A stretch of 64,000 nt of DNA from Hevea brasiliensis (taxonomy: Eukaryota; Streptophyta; Magnoliopsida; Malpighiales; Euphorbiaceae): contig NC_079502.1 of assembly GCF_030052815.1 (NCBI RefSeq), forward strand, positions 39,635,140 to 39,699,139, in the 5' to 3' direction. The notes beneath the pieces were generated by a model. It was given only the letters and a program-made list of their open reading frames with translations, did not search any database and was not told the DNA's origin. Positions 24,718 through 37,644 of this stretch are shown one piece after another (within the stretch, counting starts at the first letter, position 1; every line of letters starts with the position of its first letter). The position numbers and the translations under genes are program-made.

Positions 24718-25314
24718 ACTAAGGGTAATGGATTCCATCTTGATCAACACCTATCTCCATATATAACTAGTAGGAGCCAACACATGCTAATATACCCATA
24801 CATAGTACAAGTATGAAAGCAGTATCAAACTCAAACCACCTATATACAAGATAACTGTGTTATCTCAGGTCTAAAGTTATATGCACTGATATGATGTATG
24901 ACAATGCATTGACAAGAGTAAACTCCATGTGCTTGTAATAGGTGTCACTGGTTCGGCCTACTTATCATGTATAAGTGCTTATTATGTTTGTTATATGGCA
25001 TGAGACTCACCATTCTAACTTATTTATATCTCATATTAATATATTGGGAATAAATATGATTATAATCTTTCTGGATAAGTCATGTCCTTTGTGAAGTATC
25101 CTTGATTATGAACCAATTTATGATACTTTATGCTAGAAATATTGTCAATCTTATTCTTAATAACTTAAGAATAGAATTTCTAATAAAATATCAATAGACC
25201 TTTTCAATTACACATAAATGGATTATATAAATAGAAAAGTGAAATTGCCTTTTATTAATAAAATATAGACAAGATACATATAAAAATGATATGCTTTAGG
25301 GCATACTACTAACA
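24718..25314 (-). mobile_element. Possible Ty1/copia LTR fragment
   Basis: About 600 bp unrelated to the flanking LTRs. Read on the minus strand it begins TGTTAGTAGTATGCCCTAA, which resembles the start of a class of plant copia LTRs as I remember them. No partner LTR, primer site or coding sequence is present, and the inner end is cut at the LTR B/C boundary. It replaces the part of LTR A present at 31889-32510 in copy 2. Identification is tentative. Confidence 0.35.
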
Positions 25315-26999
25315 TAAATATGATTGTAACATGTCCAAATGGCTGGATAAAGTTGGGATTCCAGAATTTGCCCAGTGCTGGAACAGTAATGAGTCAATGG
25401 ACCAATCTTGGAAAATTGACCATAACATGAGTTCTAAAACTGCAAATGATATGATTCAAAAAGGAAAATAAAGATAAGACATAGAGGAACAACTTCCATG
25501 AAGGAAGTGTGATCTAAAAGACTTTGCATCATAGCCAATTTGTTAGGACAAATTGCAACACCAAATCTGGATCTTGAGAAAAGTTCATGAAATAACTTGT
25601 TATATGATATGGAATTAACCAAAATGACTTGTTAACCACATAACCCACTTAAAAAATGAGATTGGGACCTATGTTCCCATCACAAATGGAATGACCATGA
25701 TATGCACAATGAATAGTGCCTATGAATAGTACATAAAATAACATAATGACAATAAATTGCCCAATGTATGCCTAGACTTATCTGTAGAGGTTGGATCGAT
25801 TGGTATACCAATTAGGGACCATAGATTGCAATACTGCTTATATGAATGATCATTGATAGACAACATATGTCTGATATGATTATTCTTATGGCTTTATGCC
25901 TGACATGATATGATTACTGGCTTTTATGCCTGACATGATTTTTGGCTTTATGCACTTTGTGGCCTTATGCCTGACATGACATGATATATACTTGGTAGAC
26001 ACACAGGGTGTCTAACTAGTATACTTCCATTTATCTGGTCTTAACAGTCAGTTATAGGTTACTTGGGCACTGATATGATTTAATAACCTTTAATTTTAAA
26101 CAATTACATGATAAAAATCCCAAACACATAATATGCTTCTACAGAGCAACAAAATATGCAAAGACTCAAAAGTATAAAAGTACATTATTTTATGGTTCTC
26201 CAGCCATGAAACATGAATTACTATTTATTTAGCTCAATAAATGAATGGAGATAAATTATTATTTAGCCCAAAAAGATTTAATATGAGATAATTGAATGGA
26301 AAAAACCAAAAAAGCTAAATTACTCCTCAAACACTATAAAATACAAATAGCTTAAAATTTATAAAAATGCATTTATTTATGACATTTCATATCTAAAACA
26401 TGTATTTCTATTTATATGTCTTATTTTGTTTTATTAAATGCACAACTAAGCAATATGCTTAGCGCGATGGATTTTTCCCTCTAGTAGGCACTGAAGATAT
26501 AGCCCAATAGACAGAGGACTGGGAATTGGACTACAGATCTGCACTAGAGTCGGTGTCACCTCTGCAGAGTATTTTTGATAGGGCCCATGGTTACCAGTTG
26601 TATATTCATTTTTGTTCATTGTATATAAGGAAGATTATAATCATATTTTGGGCTTGTATAATAAATTATAAACTATGTACATGAATTTTTTTAATGAAAT
26701 GAAATGTATTTTACAAGAAATGTTATATGAGTAATTGATGATATGAAACGGATAGGTACTTGAGATATTGAAATATTGATATGAGATGTTTTAAAATAGG
26801 AAATTATTTTTAATAGGTGAATAGTGAAATAAGCCAAATGCTAATAAAACAGGGGAGACTCCGTCCATTTCTCCATTTGAAAAAAAAAAAAAACATAAGA
26901 TTAATAATGAATAAGACAAGATAAGATGATAAGATGCTCCGGCACAGAATGTGGTACACCTTGCTCCGCTATACTATAGATCTGGTAAGGGGTGTCACA
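25315..26999 (+). repeat. LTR A copy 1, 3' portion
   Basis: Resumes LTR A (TAAATATGATTGTAACATG, as at about 32510) and ends GGGGTGTCACA, next to the primer-binding-like start of the second internal remnant. It contains a TATA box followed by a purine stretch (TGTATATAAGGAAG, about 26620) and an AATAAA-type signal soon after. The last ~1.2 kb is the ancestor-like sequence of the tandem monomers downstream. It is more diverged from the monomers than LTR A copy 2 is. Confidence 0.82.
25890..25985 (+). repeat. Short internal subrepeats in LTR A
   Basis: About four imperfect direct copies of GGCTTTATGCCTGACATGA occur within 100 bp, each 20-30 bp apart. More decayed versions recur at the same place in LTR A copy 2 and in every array monomer (for example near 34380-34480). 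Confidence 0.7.
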
Positions 27000-27798
27000 T
27001 TTAGTAGTAACAGAGCAGAGGTTTGGGTGTTCCTAGGCTTAGATAATTAGAAAGAGATAGTGTGCATAACATGGATGAGCATTCAATTACGAGTCGAGGT
27101 GACACTAATGCAGATTTGTTCTTCTCTCTATTTTATGAATTAGATGGATTCTTATCCTTCAGAGCACAGGTCTCTAAGACATATGGAAGAGGAGGTTTAG
27201 AGTCATGCAGCTACTCGTACTCATGATCGGGACAGGAGAGAGTGAGAGATAGTGAGCAGTCTCAGAAAAATAGGCAGCATAAGAGAGGATATGGCCTGAA
27301 GCAGTCTAATATGTCGGCTTCTGTTAGTAAGAGGCCTAAGGGTTCACAGGGCCAGAGAGGCCGATGCAGGGTATCTGTGGCGATTCTGGGCACACAAAGA
27401 AAAGGGTCAGTCCAAGTGCCAGAATGTACATACTGAGGTAAGAGACACAGAGGGGAGTGTCGACTGTTGACTGGGGGATGTTTCTGATGTGGAGCTACAG
27501 ATCTTTATCTACGAGATTGCCCACCACAGACAAAGAGGTCTGCCCAGCAACCCAGGGAGTTAAAAGACCTGCTAGGACAGAAGCTGCTGGTTCTTCAAAG
27601 AAAATTGCTTCTGAGACCGTTAAAAGGCCCAAAGCCAGAGTAGCACCACGCGTATATGCCATGAAGGCTCGGAAGGAGCCGGATCCAGACACTAAAGAGG
27701 TGACATGGGAAAGTGAAGAAATAATGAGGCAGTAGTTTCCTCCACTATTTACATCTGGTAAATTTTGAGGACGAAATTTCTATTTAGAGGGGAAGAAT
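27000..27798 (+). mobile_element. Internal remnant of Tekay-like element A, copy 2
   Basis: A second copy of 919-1722. It has a degenerate primer site at about 27007-27021, a gag start at 27071, the zinc-knuckle remnant, the gag-protease junction and pol tail (frame open 27457-27735), and a polypurine tract GAGGGGAAGAAT at 27787-27798. Being bounded by LTR A on both sides, it forms LTR-internal-LTR with copy 1 of the LTR. Differences from the first copy cluster at CAG/CTG sites (27360-27410). Confidence 0.8.
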
Positions 27799-29244
27799 TG
27801 TAACGCCTTCACTTTAGACAATCCCGCACATTCTACTATTTCGATAACTAATGTCTATTCGGACAGTCAGGATGTCTGGAACTACACTTAAACTAGAGTG
27901 AGAAGGCATAATTTAATAAAATAAAGGTCAAGTAAAGTTGAAGAAAAGTAAAATAAATGAATTATAAATTGGTTAAATGAGCACAAGCTGGGTAACCTCA
28001 CTGGGAAGTGACTATGAGTCCGGTTGTTGCTCTAAATTCATGCAGAACCCTGTAAGACCCTTAATGAAGACCTAATTAAGGGGATTTCTATGAATTAATA
28101 AGTCAAGAAAATGAAAAAAAAATAAGCATAGAGCAAAGGAAGATGAGGATTTATCGGGTATTATGGAAAAGAGGGACATAAACCCGGTAAGAGCAAAACT
28201 TGGTCAATTAAATTTGAAGGTCCAATATTGACTAAAAATGAGAGTTATTAAATTAATGAAGCTAGATTAATTTAATTAATTAAGATTATAAAAATTAAAT
28301 ATAATTAATGAAAAGTCAAAATTTAATGATTATAACTTTAAAATAATTACAAAATTATCATTCTCTATATTTACAAATTTGCCATTGGACATTAAATTAA
28401 TATATAAATCAATAATTGAAAAAAAAAATTATGTCTTCTTCATCCTCATTCTCGTCCATTGCTCTCTCTCTTTCCTCTCTCAAAAATTCCTCCATTAAAA
28501 CACAAGATTAAGTTTAAAAACCCTAAGTTCCACCCATAATTCCTTTAGAAAATTTAAAGCAAACCCTAAACTAAAGCCTAATTAGTAGAGAGCACTCAAG
28601 AAAACCAAAAGAAATTAAGAGTTTGGGGTATCAGAATTTCAGCCAAGGTGGTTCCATGAGGGGAGTGAAGATTTGGTTGAATTAAAGGTTGATTTAGGCT
28701 AAGGACAGCTTGAATACAAGGTTAGTGCTAACAATCCCCATCAATTTTGAAGTTTTATGAATTTTTGTTAGGGTTTCCTATAATTAGGAATTTTCTTATT
28801 TATGCCCTAAGTGATGCAATTGAATGTTTATTTTAACTCTTCGATGTGTTAATTATTTGAGTATGTTGAGAAGACATCAAATTGATTGATAGAAAGTGAA
28901 GTTATGTAGGGAACTTAATTCTAGACCCTGAGTCCAGCATGATTAGGTAGCCATAAGTAGAGCTACATTGCTCTACTTGGTGTGAGACTAATTGGAGATG
29001 AAACGTAAGACATAATTCCACAATTTTCATGAAGAGACCCTACCCAGAATCTGCCCAGAAGATGGCCTAAAATTAGCTTGAATCCGGGTGACCAAATTCT
29101 GAACCTGGAAAAATGACCAAATGAATAGTAAATGTTCAAATGAGCATAACTCACTATAGGAAGCTCCAATTGAGCTGATCTTTTAACCTATAAAAAGCTT
29201 AGACATAGGAGAACATTTCATATGAAGAACATAGAGCAAAATTA
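27799..29244 (+). repeat. LTR A copy 2, 5' portion
   Basis: Begins TGTAACGCCTTCAC after the polypurine tract and is nearly identical to 1723-3167. It is interrupted at 29244 by a solo B LTR and resumes at 31889. With that insert and one target copy removed, LTR A is about 3,740 bp. Confidence 0.85.
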
Positions 29245-31888
29245 TGTCACACCCTACTGCAAGAAGATGTAACAAGATTCCAGTAGTACATCTAATGAAT
29301 TATCAGATTTAGCCACTGGTAACCCATTAAATATACTACAAGGGATTTTAAAACAATTTACTTACCTTTTGAAAGTGGTGAGCTCTTTCAATAGGAATTA
29401 AAAACTTTTAGTTGAAGTTTAAATACTAGTTAAAATTTTTGTACATTTTTTTATTTTTAAGCAAATTTTGGAAAATTTTTGGCAGAGTGCCGTCTATATT
29501 TGGGAAAAACAGTTCTTCAAACACCTAAAAAAACACTTCTAATGTTTTCAAAACAACCACAACTCCAATACATTCATTTTCATATCCTCATTCATTACAA
29601 TCAATTCAATTCAACCAAATTTCAACTCAAATTTCACAACTTAAAAATTGTTCAAAACAATTCGATAATTCATAAACATTGCATTAAATTAAATTTACAT
29701 ACACAAATCTTATTTTATAAAAGAAAAATAAAAAATAATATTATTACAACTTTGATGTACAACTGCTCAATTTTACATTATCACATATGACACTAAACTA
29801 TTTACATCAAAATAAGCTACAAGGGTATAACTAAATACTCGTACAAAAGCTCCGTGTAGTCCCAATAATCAGTAGCTCACTCTACTACTTTTATCTTGTC
29901 TCTATCTGCGACAGCAAAGAAAACTATCGCTGAGTATAAAAATACTTAGTGGTGCACAATAAAATGAAGAATGCAAAATATAAAACATTTATTATCAATT
30001 CACAGTTCAAATATTTCACAATTACTTTTTACAATTTTTCAAATCACCTTTATAACAAATCACAATTTAAATATTTCACAATTTTCAAAGCTTAATATAA
30101 CACAATTTGATCAAAGAATTTAATAAATTCAATGTTCCAATCAATAACACAACTCAGGCCATGACACAAAATTTCTGAATATGCCGTGTGTACATCATGA
30201 CAAGGCAAACTCACCCCACTAATCGAAATCAATGAGGGAGGTGGCTAGCTAGCTAATGAGTACTCATCTAAACTCACCTTAGACTAGTAAGCCAGAGAGG
30301 ACGAATATAGTCAAACTCACCCCATAAATGGAGGAGGAACATAGTGATATTGCTATGCCAAGTGTGAATCAAAAACAATTTAAATCAAGTTATTCAAACA
30401 TTTCACGCAAAATACAAATCAATTTCCAATTCAAATTCCCATTCATAAAATGGCAACACAGCATTTCTCAAAACCATAATTAGCACAACTAATTCACAAT
30501 GCATAACTAAATAAATTTTCAATTAGAAAACGATAAATTAAAGTTTATTGTGCACAAACCTGATATGAGTCACCTCTAGGCCTTGACTCAGTTTGCCCTA
30601 TCCTTTTTCAGGTCTTTTTTAGTTGAAACACACAATTTATAGTGTTTCAGTATCTTATTTCACAATAAATCTAATAATTGATTCATATAAGGTCAACTAC
30701 ATCATTTGGCCAATTCTCAAATTTTTCTTCAATTATTCACATGCTCAAAACTCTAGCTACACATAAGTTCAATCTAATGCATTTCAAAGTGTACATTCAT
30801 AATCTACACACCTAATTCACCTCAAATAACCATTCAAAACCATCAAACTCATTCATATCAAACCCTAACTCTAGCTGGACGAAATTCCATGTTACTCTCC
30901 CAACAATTGTTTTGTTTTGATTTTTCACAATTTCTAAGTTAAGTGAGCTACATATACAACAATTAAACTAAGATTTTCAAATTCAATCACTTACCTCAAT
31001 TAGAGCTTTTTAATCTTCCAATTCTTCTCTAATTTCTTCACTTTCTTTCCTTCCAACTTCTTACCGAAGCCTAATTAAGAGTCTTCAAAGGGTTTTTACT
31101 AGGATTTATATAATAGATTCAAGCTTTCAAAGCTTGAAAAATCATGGCTATGGTGGAAAAGAGAGAGAAGAGAGAGAGAAAGGAGATGGGGTGACTAAAA
31201 ATGGAAGAAGAAAAAGTGAAATTTTCCTTTTTTTTTTTTTTTTATGTCATATGTCTTTAAATTAGCTATTTGACTTAGTCCAAATTTGTAGGAAAATTAA
31301 ATCAAATTTGACATCATCCATGATGTCATCTAAGTGATGTAATAACACTTTTTCTTTTTTTCTTTTTTCATTTATTTTTTATTAGTTTTTTAATTTAATT
31401 TCTGATTCTGAAATTTTCTTTTCTCTGATTTTATTAGACAGTTAGGTCAGGAGTCAGTTCTAGGGGTGAATTGACTAAATTTCCCCTTGCCGGTTCAATC
31501 CGGTTTGCAAGTTATTTGATATTTCTTCTGGATCCCTGACCTAATTATTTGACCTACTTAACAATTCTTTTTCGTGATTTTCCCTTTTTCACTATGTTCG
31601 CAATAGTCCTAAGGACCACTTCATCACATTTTACGATTCGAAATTTGAGTTTAGACTGACCTCGCAGTCATTCCCGAGAAGGTCACCTATCGCTGTGACT
31701 CCCGGCTCATTTAACTTTTTGTACTTTGTTTTTCTTCTTTATACTTAACTATTTGACAATTACAAATTATTTGTGTTCAGGGCTTATCTAGGTATCTTAG
31801 ACGTGGTTCTACTTCTCTAACTTGTCCGGACCGACATTGATCACCGAAACAGTAACATATACCAGGCTATACAAATAGGGGTGTTACA
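29245..31888 (-). mobile_element. Solo LTR B with intact target duplication
   Basis: 2,644 bp from TGTCACACCC to GGGTGTTACA, flanked by AATTA on both sides (29240-29244, 31889-31893). Bases 29245-30689 match 3168-4614; after that it jumps to sequence equivalent to 13148 onward, so about 0.9 kb of LTR B is missing inside it. No coding sequence. The insertion site equals that of element B in copy 1, so this locus probably lost the internal region and one LTR by LTR-LTR recombination after duplication. Confidence 0.88.
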
Positions 31889-34187
31889 AATTATGTCCCT
31901 AACTCAACCAATTTGCTAGTCCAATTTGGGTCAGCAAATCTGACCAAAACCAAAACCTGACCTGAAATTCTGGGCAATGATCATACTTGACCAGTTTTGG
32001 CAAAAATGCCATAACTCTATCCACAAAACTAAAAATGCAATGAATCCAAAGCCAAAACCTCCATAAGACCTAGAACTACAATTTTAGTGTTTTGAACAGA
32101 ACCAAGAACCTAATGGAACTTGGACAATTTGCTAGGATAAGTCAGTAATTCCAATCCTAGATTTCTTAAACTTGAACCAAAATTCCATTTCACCCCTGGA
32201 TAGTAGTTAAATCATAACTCCGACTAGAAAACTCCAATTAGGATGAGCCAAACTGTTCTGGAAACTTAAGAAATAGGACTCCAACTTTGGTTTAGGAACC
32301 TTACTCAAATTGTGAGAGTAAGGACCCTAAAATGGGAATTATAGACACTGACCTAAACCTGAAATCCTGAATGTACAAGGTTCATGAGTCTAGGTCAGTT
32401 AATTAGCCATAACTCACCTTACACAACGTGAAACTTAGTGATTCTTGAATCTGTGTGACCCTAAGACATATGGGAATAACTCATATGAAGAACATTACGC
32501 CTAAATATGATTGTAACATGTCCAAATGGCTGGACAAATTTGGGATTCCAAAATCTGCCTAGTTCTATAACAATAATGAGTCAATAGACCAGTCTTGGAA
32601 AATTGACCATAACATGAGTTCTAAAACTGCAAATGATATGATTCAAAAAGTAAAATAAAGATAAGACATAGAGGAACAAATTCCATGAAGGAAGTGTGAT
32701 CTAACAGACTTTGCATCATAGCCAGTTTGTTAGGACAAGTTGCAATACCAAATTTGGACCTTGAGAAAGGTTCATGAAATAACTTGTTATATGAAATGAA
32801 ATTAACCAAAATGATTTGTTAACCACATAACTCATTTGAAAATGAGATTGGGACCTATGTTCCCATCACAAATGGAATGACCATGATATGCACAATGAAT
32901 AGTGCCTATGAATAGTACATAAAATAACATAATGACACTAAATTACCCAATGTATGCCTAGACTTATTTGTAGAAATTGGATCGATTGGTATATCAATTA
33001 GGGACCACAGATTGCAATACTGCTTATATGAATGATCATTGGTAGATAATATATGTCTGATATGATTATTCTTATGGCTTTATGCCTTACATGATATGAT
33101 TATTGACTTTTATGTCTGACATAATTTTTGGCTTTATGCCTGTCCGTTGGCCTTGTGCCTAACATAACATGATTTATACTTGGTAGACACACAAGGTGTT
33201 TAACTAGTATACTCCCGTGTATTCAGTCTTAATAATCAGTTATAGGTTACTTGGGCACTAATATGATTTTATAAGCTTTAATTTTAAACAATTACATTAT
33301 AAAAATCCCAAACACATAATATGCTTCTACAGAGCAACAAAATATGCCAAGACTCAAAAGTATAAAAGTACATTATTTTATGGTTCTCCATCCATGAAAC
33401 ATGAATTGCTCTTTATTTAGCTTAATAAATGAATGGAGATAAATTATTATTTAGCCCAAAAAGATTTAATATGAGATAATTGAATGGAGAAAACCCAAAA
33501 AAGCTAAATTACTCCTAAAGCACCATAAAATAAAAGTAGCTTAAAATTTATAAAAATGCATTTATTTATGACGTTTCATATCTAAAACATGTATTTCTAT
33601 TTATTTATCTCATTTTATTTTATTAAATGCACAACTAAGCAATATGCTTAGCGCAATGGATTTTTTTCTCGCGTAGGCATTGAAGATACAGCCCAGTAGA
33701 TAGAGGACTCAGAATTGGACTACAAATCTGCACTAGAGTTAGTGTCACCTCTGCAGAGTATTTTTGGTAGGGCCCATGGTTACCAGTTGTATATTCATTT
33801 TTGTTCATTGTATATAAGGAAGATTGTAATCATATTTTGAGCTTGTATAATAAATTATAAATTATGTACATGAATTTTTTTAATGAAATGAAATATTTGT
33901 ATTTTACAAGAAATGTTATATGAGTGATTGATGATATGAAATGGATATGTACTTGAGATATTGAAATATTGATATGAGATGTTTTAAAACAGAAATTATT
34001 TTTAATAGGTAAATAGTGAAATACCCCAAATGCTAATAAAGCAGGAGAGACTCATCTGTTTCCCCATTTGAAAAAAAAAAGAACACAAGATTAATAATGG
34101 ATAAGATAAGATAAGATGATAAGGTGCTCAGTGCAGAATGTGGCACACTTTGCTCACTATGCTATAGATCGGGTAAGGGGTGTTACA
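31889..34187 (+). repeat. LTR A copy 2, 3' portion
   Basis: Continues LTR A and ends AAGGGGTGTTACA. It contains the TATA box (TGTATATAAGG, about 33804) and AATAAA-like signals. The last ~1.2 kb (from about 32990) is the same sequence as the LTR part of the tandem monomers. No primer-binding site follows; the array starts directly. Confidence 0.85.
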
Positions 34188-34294
34188 AAGCTGACCAGAG
34201 CATATGCAATAAAATCTAAAGAGGATAAAGATGCTCTGATTGATAGGTGGTAAATTTCTATTATTTGATGCTAATTTGTATGCATTGATTGATC
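34188..34294 (+). pseudogene. Gag-protease junction fragment inside the array monomer (first copy)
   Basis: Read in the better-preserved monomers (for example from 35499) this stretch encodes APARAYAIKSKEDKDAPD. After a one-base shift it encodes IGGKFLLFDANLYALID. The first part is the end of Tekay gag (compare APARVYTMRQRDEDETSD in element B and APRVYAMKARKEPDPDT in element A). The second is the start of the protease, broken exactly at the Asp that would begin its active-site triplet. It directly follows the LTR end, where a primer-binding site should be. About 36 codons repeat once per monomer; no function is implied. Confidence 0.75.
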
Positions 34295-37200
34295 TGTATA
34301 TCAATTAGGGACCACAGATTGCAATACTGCTTATATGAATGATCATTGGTAGATAATATATGTCTGATATGATTATTCTTATGGCTTTATGCCTTACATG
34401 ATATGATTACTGACTTTTATGTCTGACATAATTTTTGGCTTTATGCCTGTCCGTTGGCCTTGTGCCTAACATAACATGATTTATACTTGGTAGACACACA
34501 AGGTGTCTAACTAGTATACTCCCGTGTATTCAGTCTTAATAATCAGTTATAGGTTACTTGGGCACTAATATGATTTTATAAGCTTTAATTTTAAACAATT
34601 ACATTATAAAAATCCCAAACACATAATTTGCTTCTACAGAGCAACAAAATATGCCAAGACTCAAAAGTATAAAAGTACATTATTTTATGGTTCTCCATCC
34701 ATGAAACATGAATTGCTCTTTATTTAGCTTAATAAATGAATGGAGATAAATTATTATTTAGCCCAAAAAGATTTAATATGAGATAATTGAATGGAGAAAA
34801 CCCAAAAAAGCTAAATTACTCCTAAAGCACCATAAAATAAAAGTAGCTTAAAATTTATAAAAATGCATTTATTTATGACGTTTCATATCTAAAACATGTA
34901 TTTCTATTTATTTATCTCATTTTATTTTATTAAATGCACAACTAAGCAATATGCTTAGCGCAATGGATTTTTTTCTCGCGTAGGCATTGAAGATACAGCC
35001 CAGTAGATAGAGGACTCAGAATTGGACTACAAATCTGCACTAGAGTTAGTGTCACCTCTGCAGAGTATTTTTGGTAGGGCCCATGGTTACCAGTTGTATA
35101 TTCATTTTTGTTCATTGTATATAAGGAAGATTGTAATCATATTTTGAGCTTGTATAATAAATTATAAATTATGTACATGAATTTTTAATGAAATGAAATA
35201 TTTGTATTTTACAAGAAATGTTATATGAGTGATTGATGATATGAAATGGATATGTACTTGAGATATTGAAATATTGATATGAGATGTTTTAAAACAGAAA
35301 TTATTTTTAATAGGTAAATAGTGAAATACCCCAAATGCTAATAAAACAGGAGAGACTCCGTCTGTTTCCCCATTTGAAAAAAAAAAAAAGAACACAAGAT
35401 TAATAATGGATAAGATAAGATAAGATGATAAGGTGCTCCGGTACAGAATGTGGCACACTTTGCTCAGCTATGCTATAGATCGGGTAAGGGGTGTTACAAA
35501 GCCCCAGCCAGAGCATATGCAATAAAATCTAAAGAGGATAAAGATGCTCCTGATTGATAGGTGGTAAATTTCTATTATTTGATGCTAATTTGTATGCATT
35601 GATTGATCTGTATATCAATTAGGGACCACAGATTGCAATACTGCTTATATGAATGATCATTGGTAGATAATATATGTCTGATATGATTATTCTTATGGCT
35701 TTATGCCTTACATGATATGATTACTGACTTTTATGTCTGACATAATTTTTGGCTTTATGCCTGTCCGTTGGCCTTGTGCCTAACATAACATGATTTATAC
35801 TTGGTAGACACACAAGGTGTCTAACTAGTATACTCCCGTGTATTCAGTCTTAATAATCAGTTATAGGTTACTTGGGCACTAATATGATTTTATAAGCTTT
35901 AATTTTAAACAATTACATTATAAAAATCCCAAACACATAATTTGCTTCTACAGAGCAACAAAATATGCCAAGACTCAAAAGTATAAAAGTACATTATTTT
36001 ATGGTTCTCCATCCATGAAACATGAATTGCTCTTTATTTAGCTTAATAAATGAATGGAGATAAATTATTATTTAGCCCAAAAAGATTTAATATGAGATAA
36101 TTGAATGGAGAAAACCAAAAAAGCTAAATTACTCCTAAAGCACCATAAAATAAAAGTAGCTTAAAATTTATAAAAATGCATTTATTTATGACGTTTCATA
36201 TCTAAAACATGTATTTCTATTTATTTATCTCATTTTATTTTATTAAATGCACAACTAAGCAATATGCTTAGCGCAATGGATTTTCTCGCGTAGGCATTGA
36301 AGATACAGCCCAGTAGATAGAGGACTCAGAATTGGACTACAAATCTGCACTAGAGTTAGTGTCACCTCTGCAGAGTATTTTTGGTAGGGCCCATGGTTAC
36401 CAGTTGTATATTCATTTTTGTTCATTGTATATAAGGAAGATTGTAATCATATTTTGAGCTTGTATAATAAATTATAAATTATGTACATGAATTTTTTTAA
36501 TGAAATGAAATATTTGTATTTTACAAGAAATGTTATATGAGTGATTGATGATATGAAATGGATATGTACTTGAGATATTGAAATATTGATATGAGATGTT
36601 TTAAAACAGGAAATTATTTTTAATAGGTAAATAGTGAAATACCCCAAATGCTAATAAAACAGGAGAGACTCCGTCTGTTTCCCCATTTGAAAAAAAAAAA
36701 AAGAACACAAGATTAATAATGGATAAGATAAGATAAGATGATAAGGTGCTCCGGTACAGAATGTGGCACACTTTGCTCACTATGCTATAGATCGGGTAAG
36801 GGTGTTACAAAGCCCTGACGAGCATATGCAATAAAATCTAAAGAGGATAAAGATGCTCCTGATTGATAGGTGGTAAATTTCTATTATTTGATGCTAATTT
36901 GTATGCATTGATTGATCTGTATATCAATTAGGGACCACAGATTGCAATACTGCTTATATGAATGATCATTGGTAGATAATATATGTCTGATATGATTATT
37001 CTTATGGCTTTATGCCTTACATGATATGATTACTGACTTTTATGTCTGACATAATTTTTGGCTTTATGCCTGTCCGTTGGCCTTGTGCCTAACATAACAT
37101 GATTTATACTTGGTAGACACACAAGGTGTCTAACTAGTATACTCCCGTGTATTCAGTCTTAATAATCAGTTATAGGTTACTTGGGCACTAATATGATTTT

Positions 37201-37644
37201 ATAAGCTTTAATTTTAAACAATTACATTATAAAAATCCCAAACACATAATATGCTTCTACAGAGCAACAAAATATGCCAAGACTCAAAAGTATAAAAGTA
37301 CATTATTTTATGGTTCTCCATCCATGAAACATGAATTGCTCTTTATTTAGCTTAATAAATGAATGGAGATAAATTATTATTTAGCCCAAAAAGATTTAAT
37401 ATGAGATAATTGAATGGAGAAAACCCAAAAAAGCTAAATTACTCCTAAAGCACCATAAAATAAAAGTAGCTTAAAATTTATAAAAATGCATTTATTTATG
37501 ACGTTTCATATCTAAAACATGTATTTCTATTTATTTATCTCATTTTATTTTATTAAATGCACAACTAAGCAATATGCTTAGCGCAATGGATTTTTTTCTC
37601 CCGTAGGCATTGAAGATACAGCACAGTAGATAGAGGACTCAGAA
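34188..37644 (+). repeat. Retrotransposon-derived tandem array, left block (~1.31 kb monomers)
   Basis: Two full monomers (34188-35498 and 35499-36809, both 1,311 bp) and a third cut at 37644 by the endogenous virus. Each monomer is ~107 bp of gag-protease coding remnant plus ~1.2 kb of LTR A 3' sequence ending TGTTACA. Each keeps the LTR TATA box (first at about 35116) and the downstream AATAAA-like stretch. Left-block monomers carry TATGATTATTCTT where most right-block ones carry TATTATTATTCTT, which indicates local homogenisation. Small frames on the minus strand are by-products. Confidence 0.93.

Noticed and set aside
36447..36647. A 66-codon minus-strand frame repeated in most monomers (also 53386, 55997, 57308, 58621), with longer versions at 35162, 59936 and 62553
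   Set aside because: It repeats only because the DNA repeats. It varies in length with small indels, lies antisense to the LTR, is low in complexity and has no domain.
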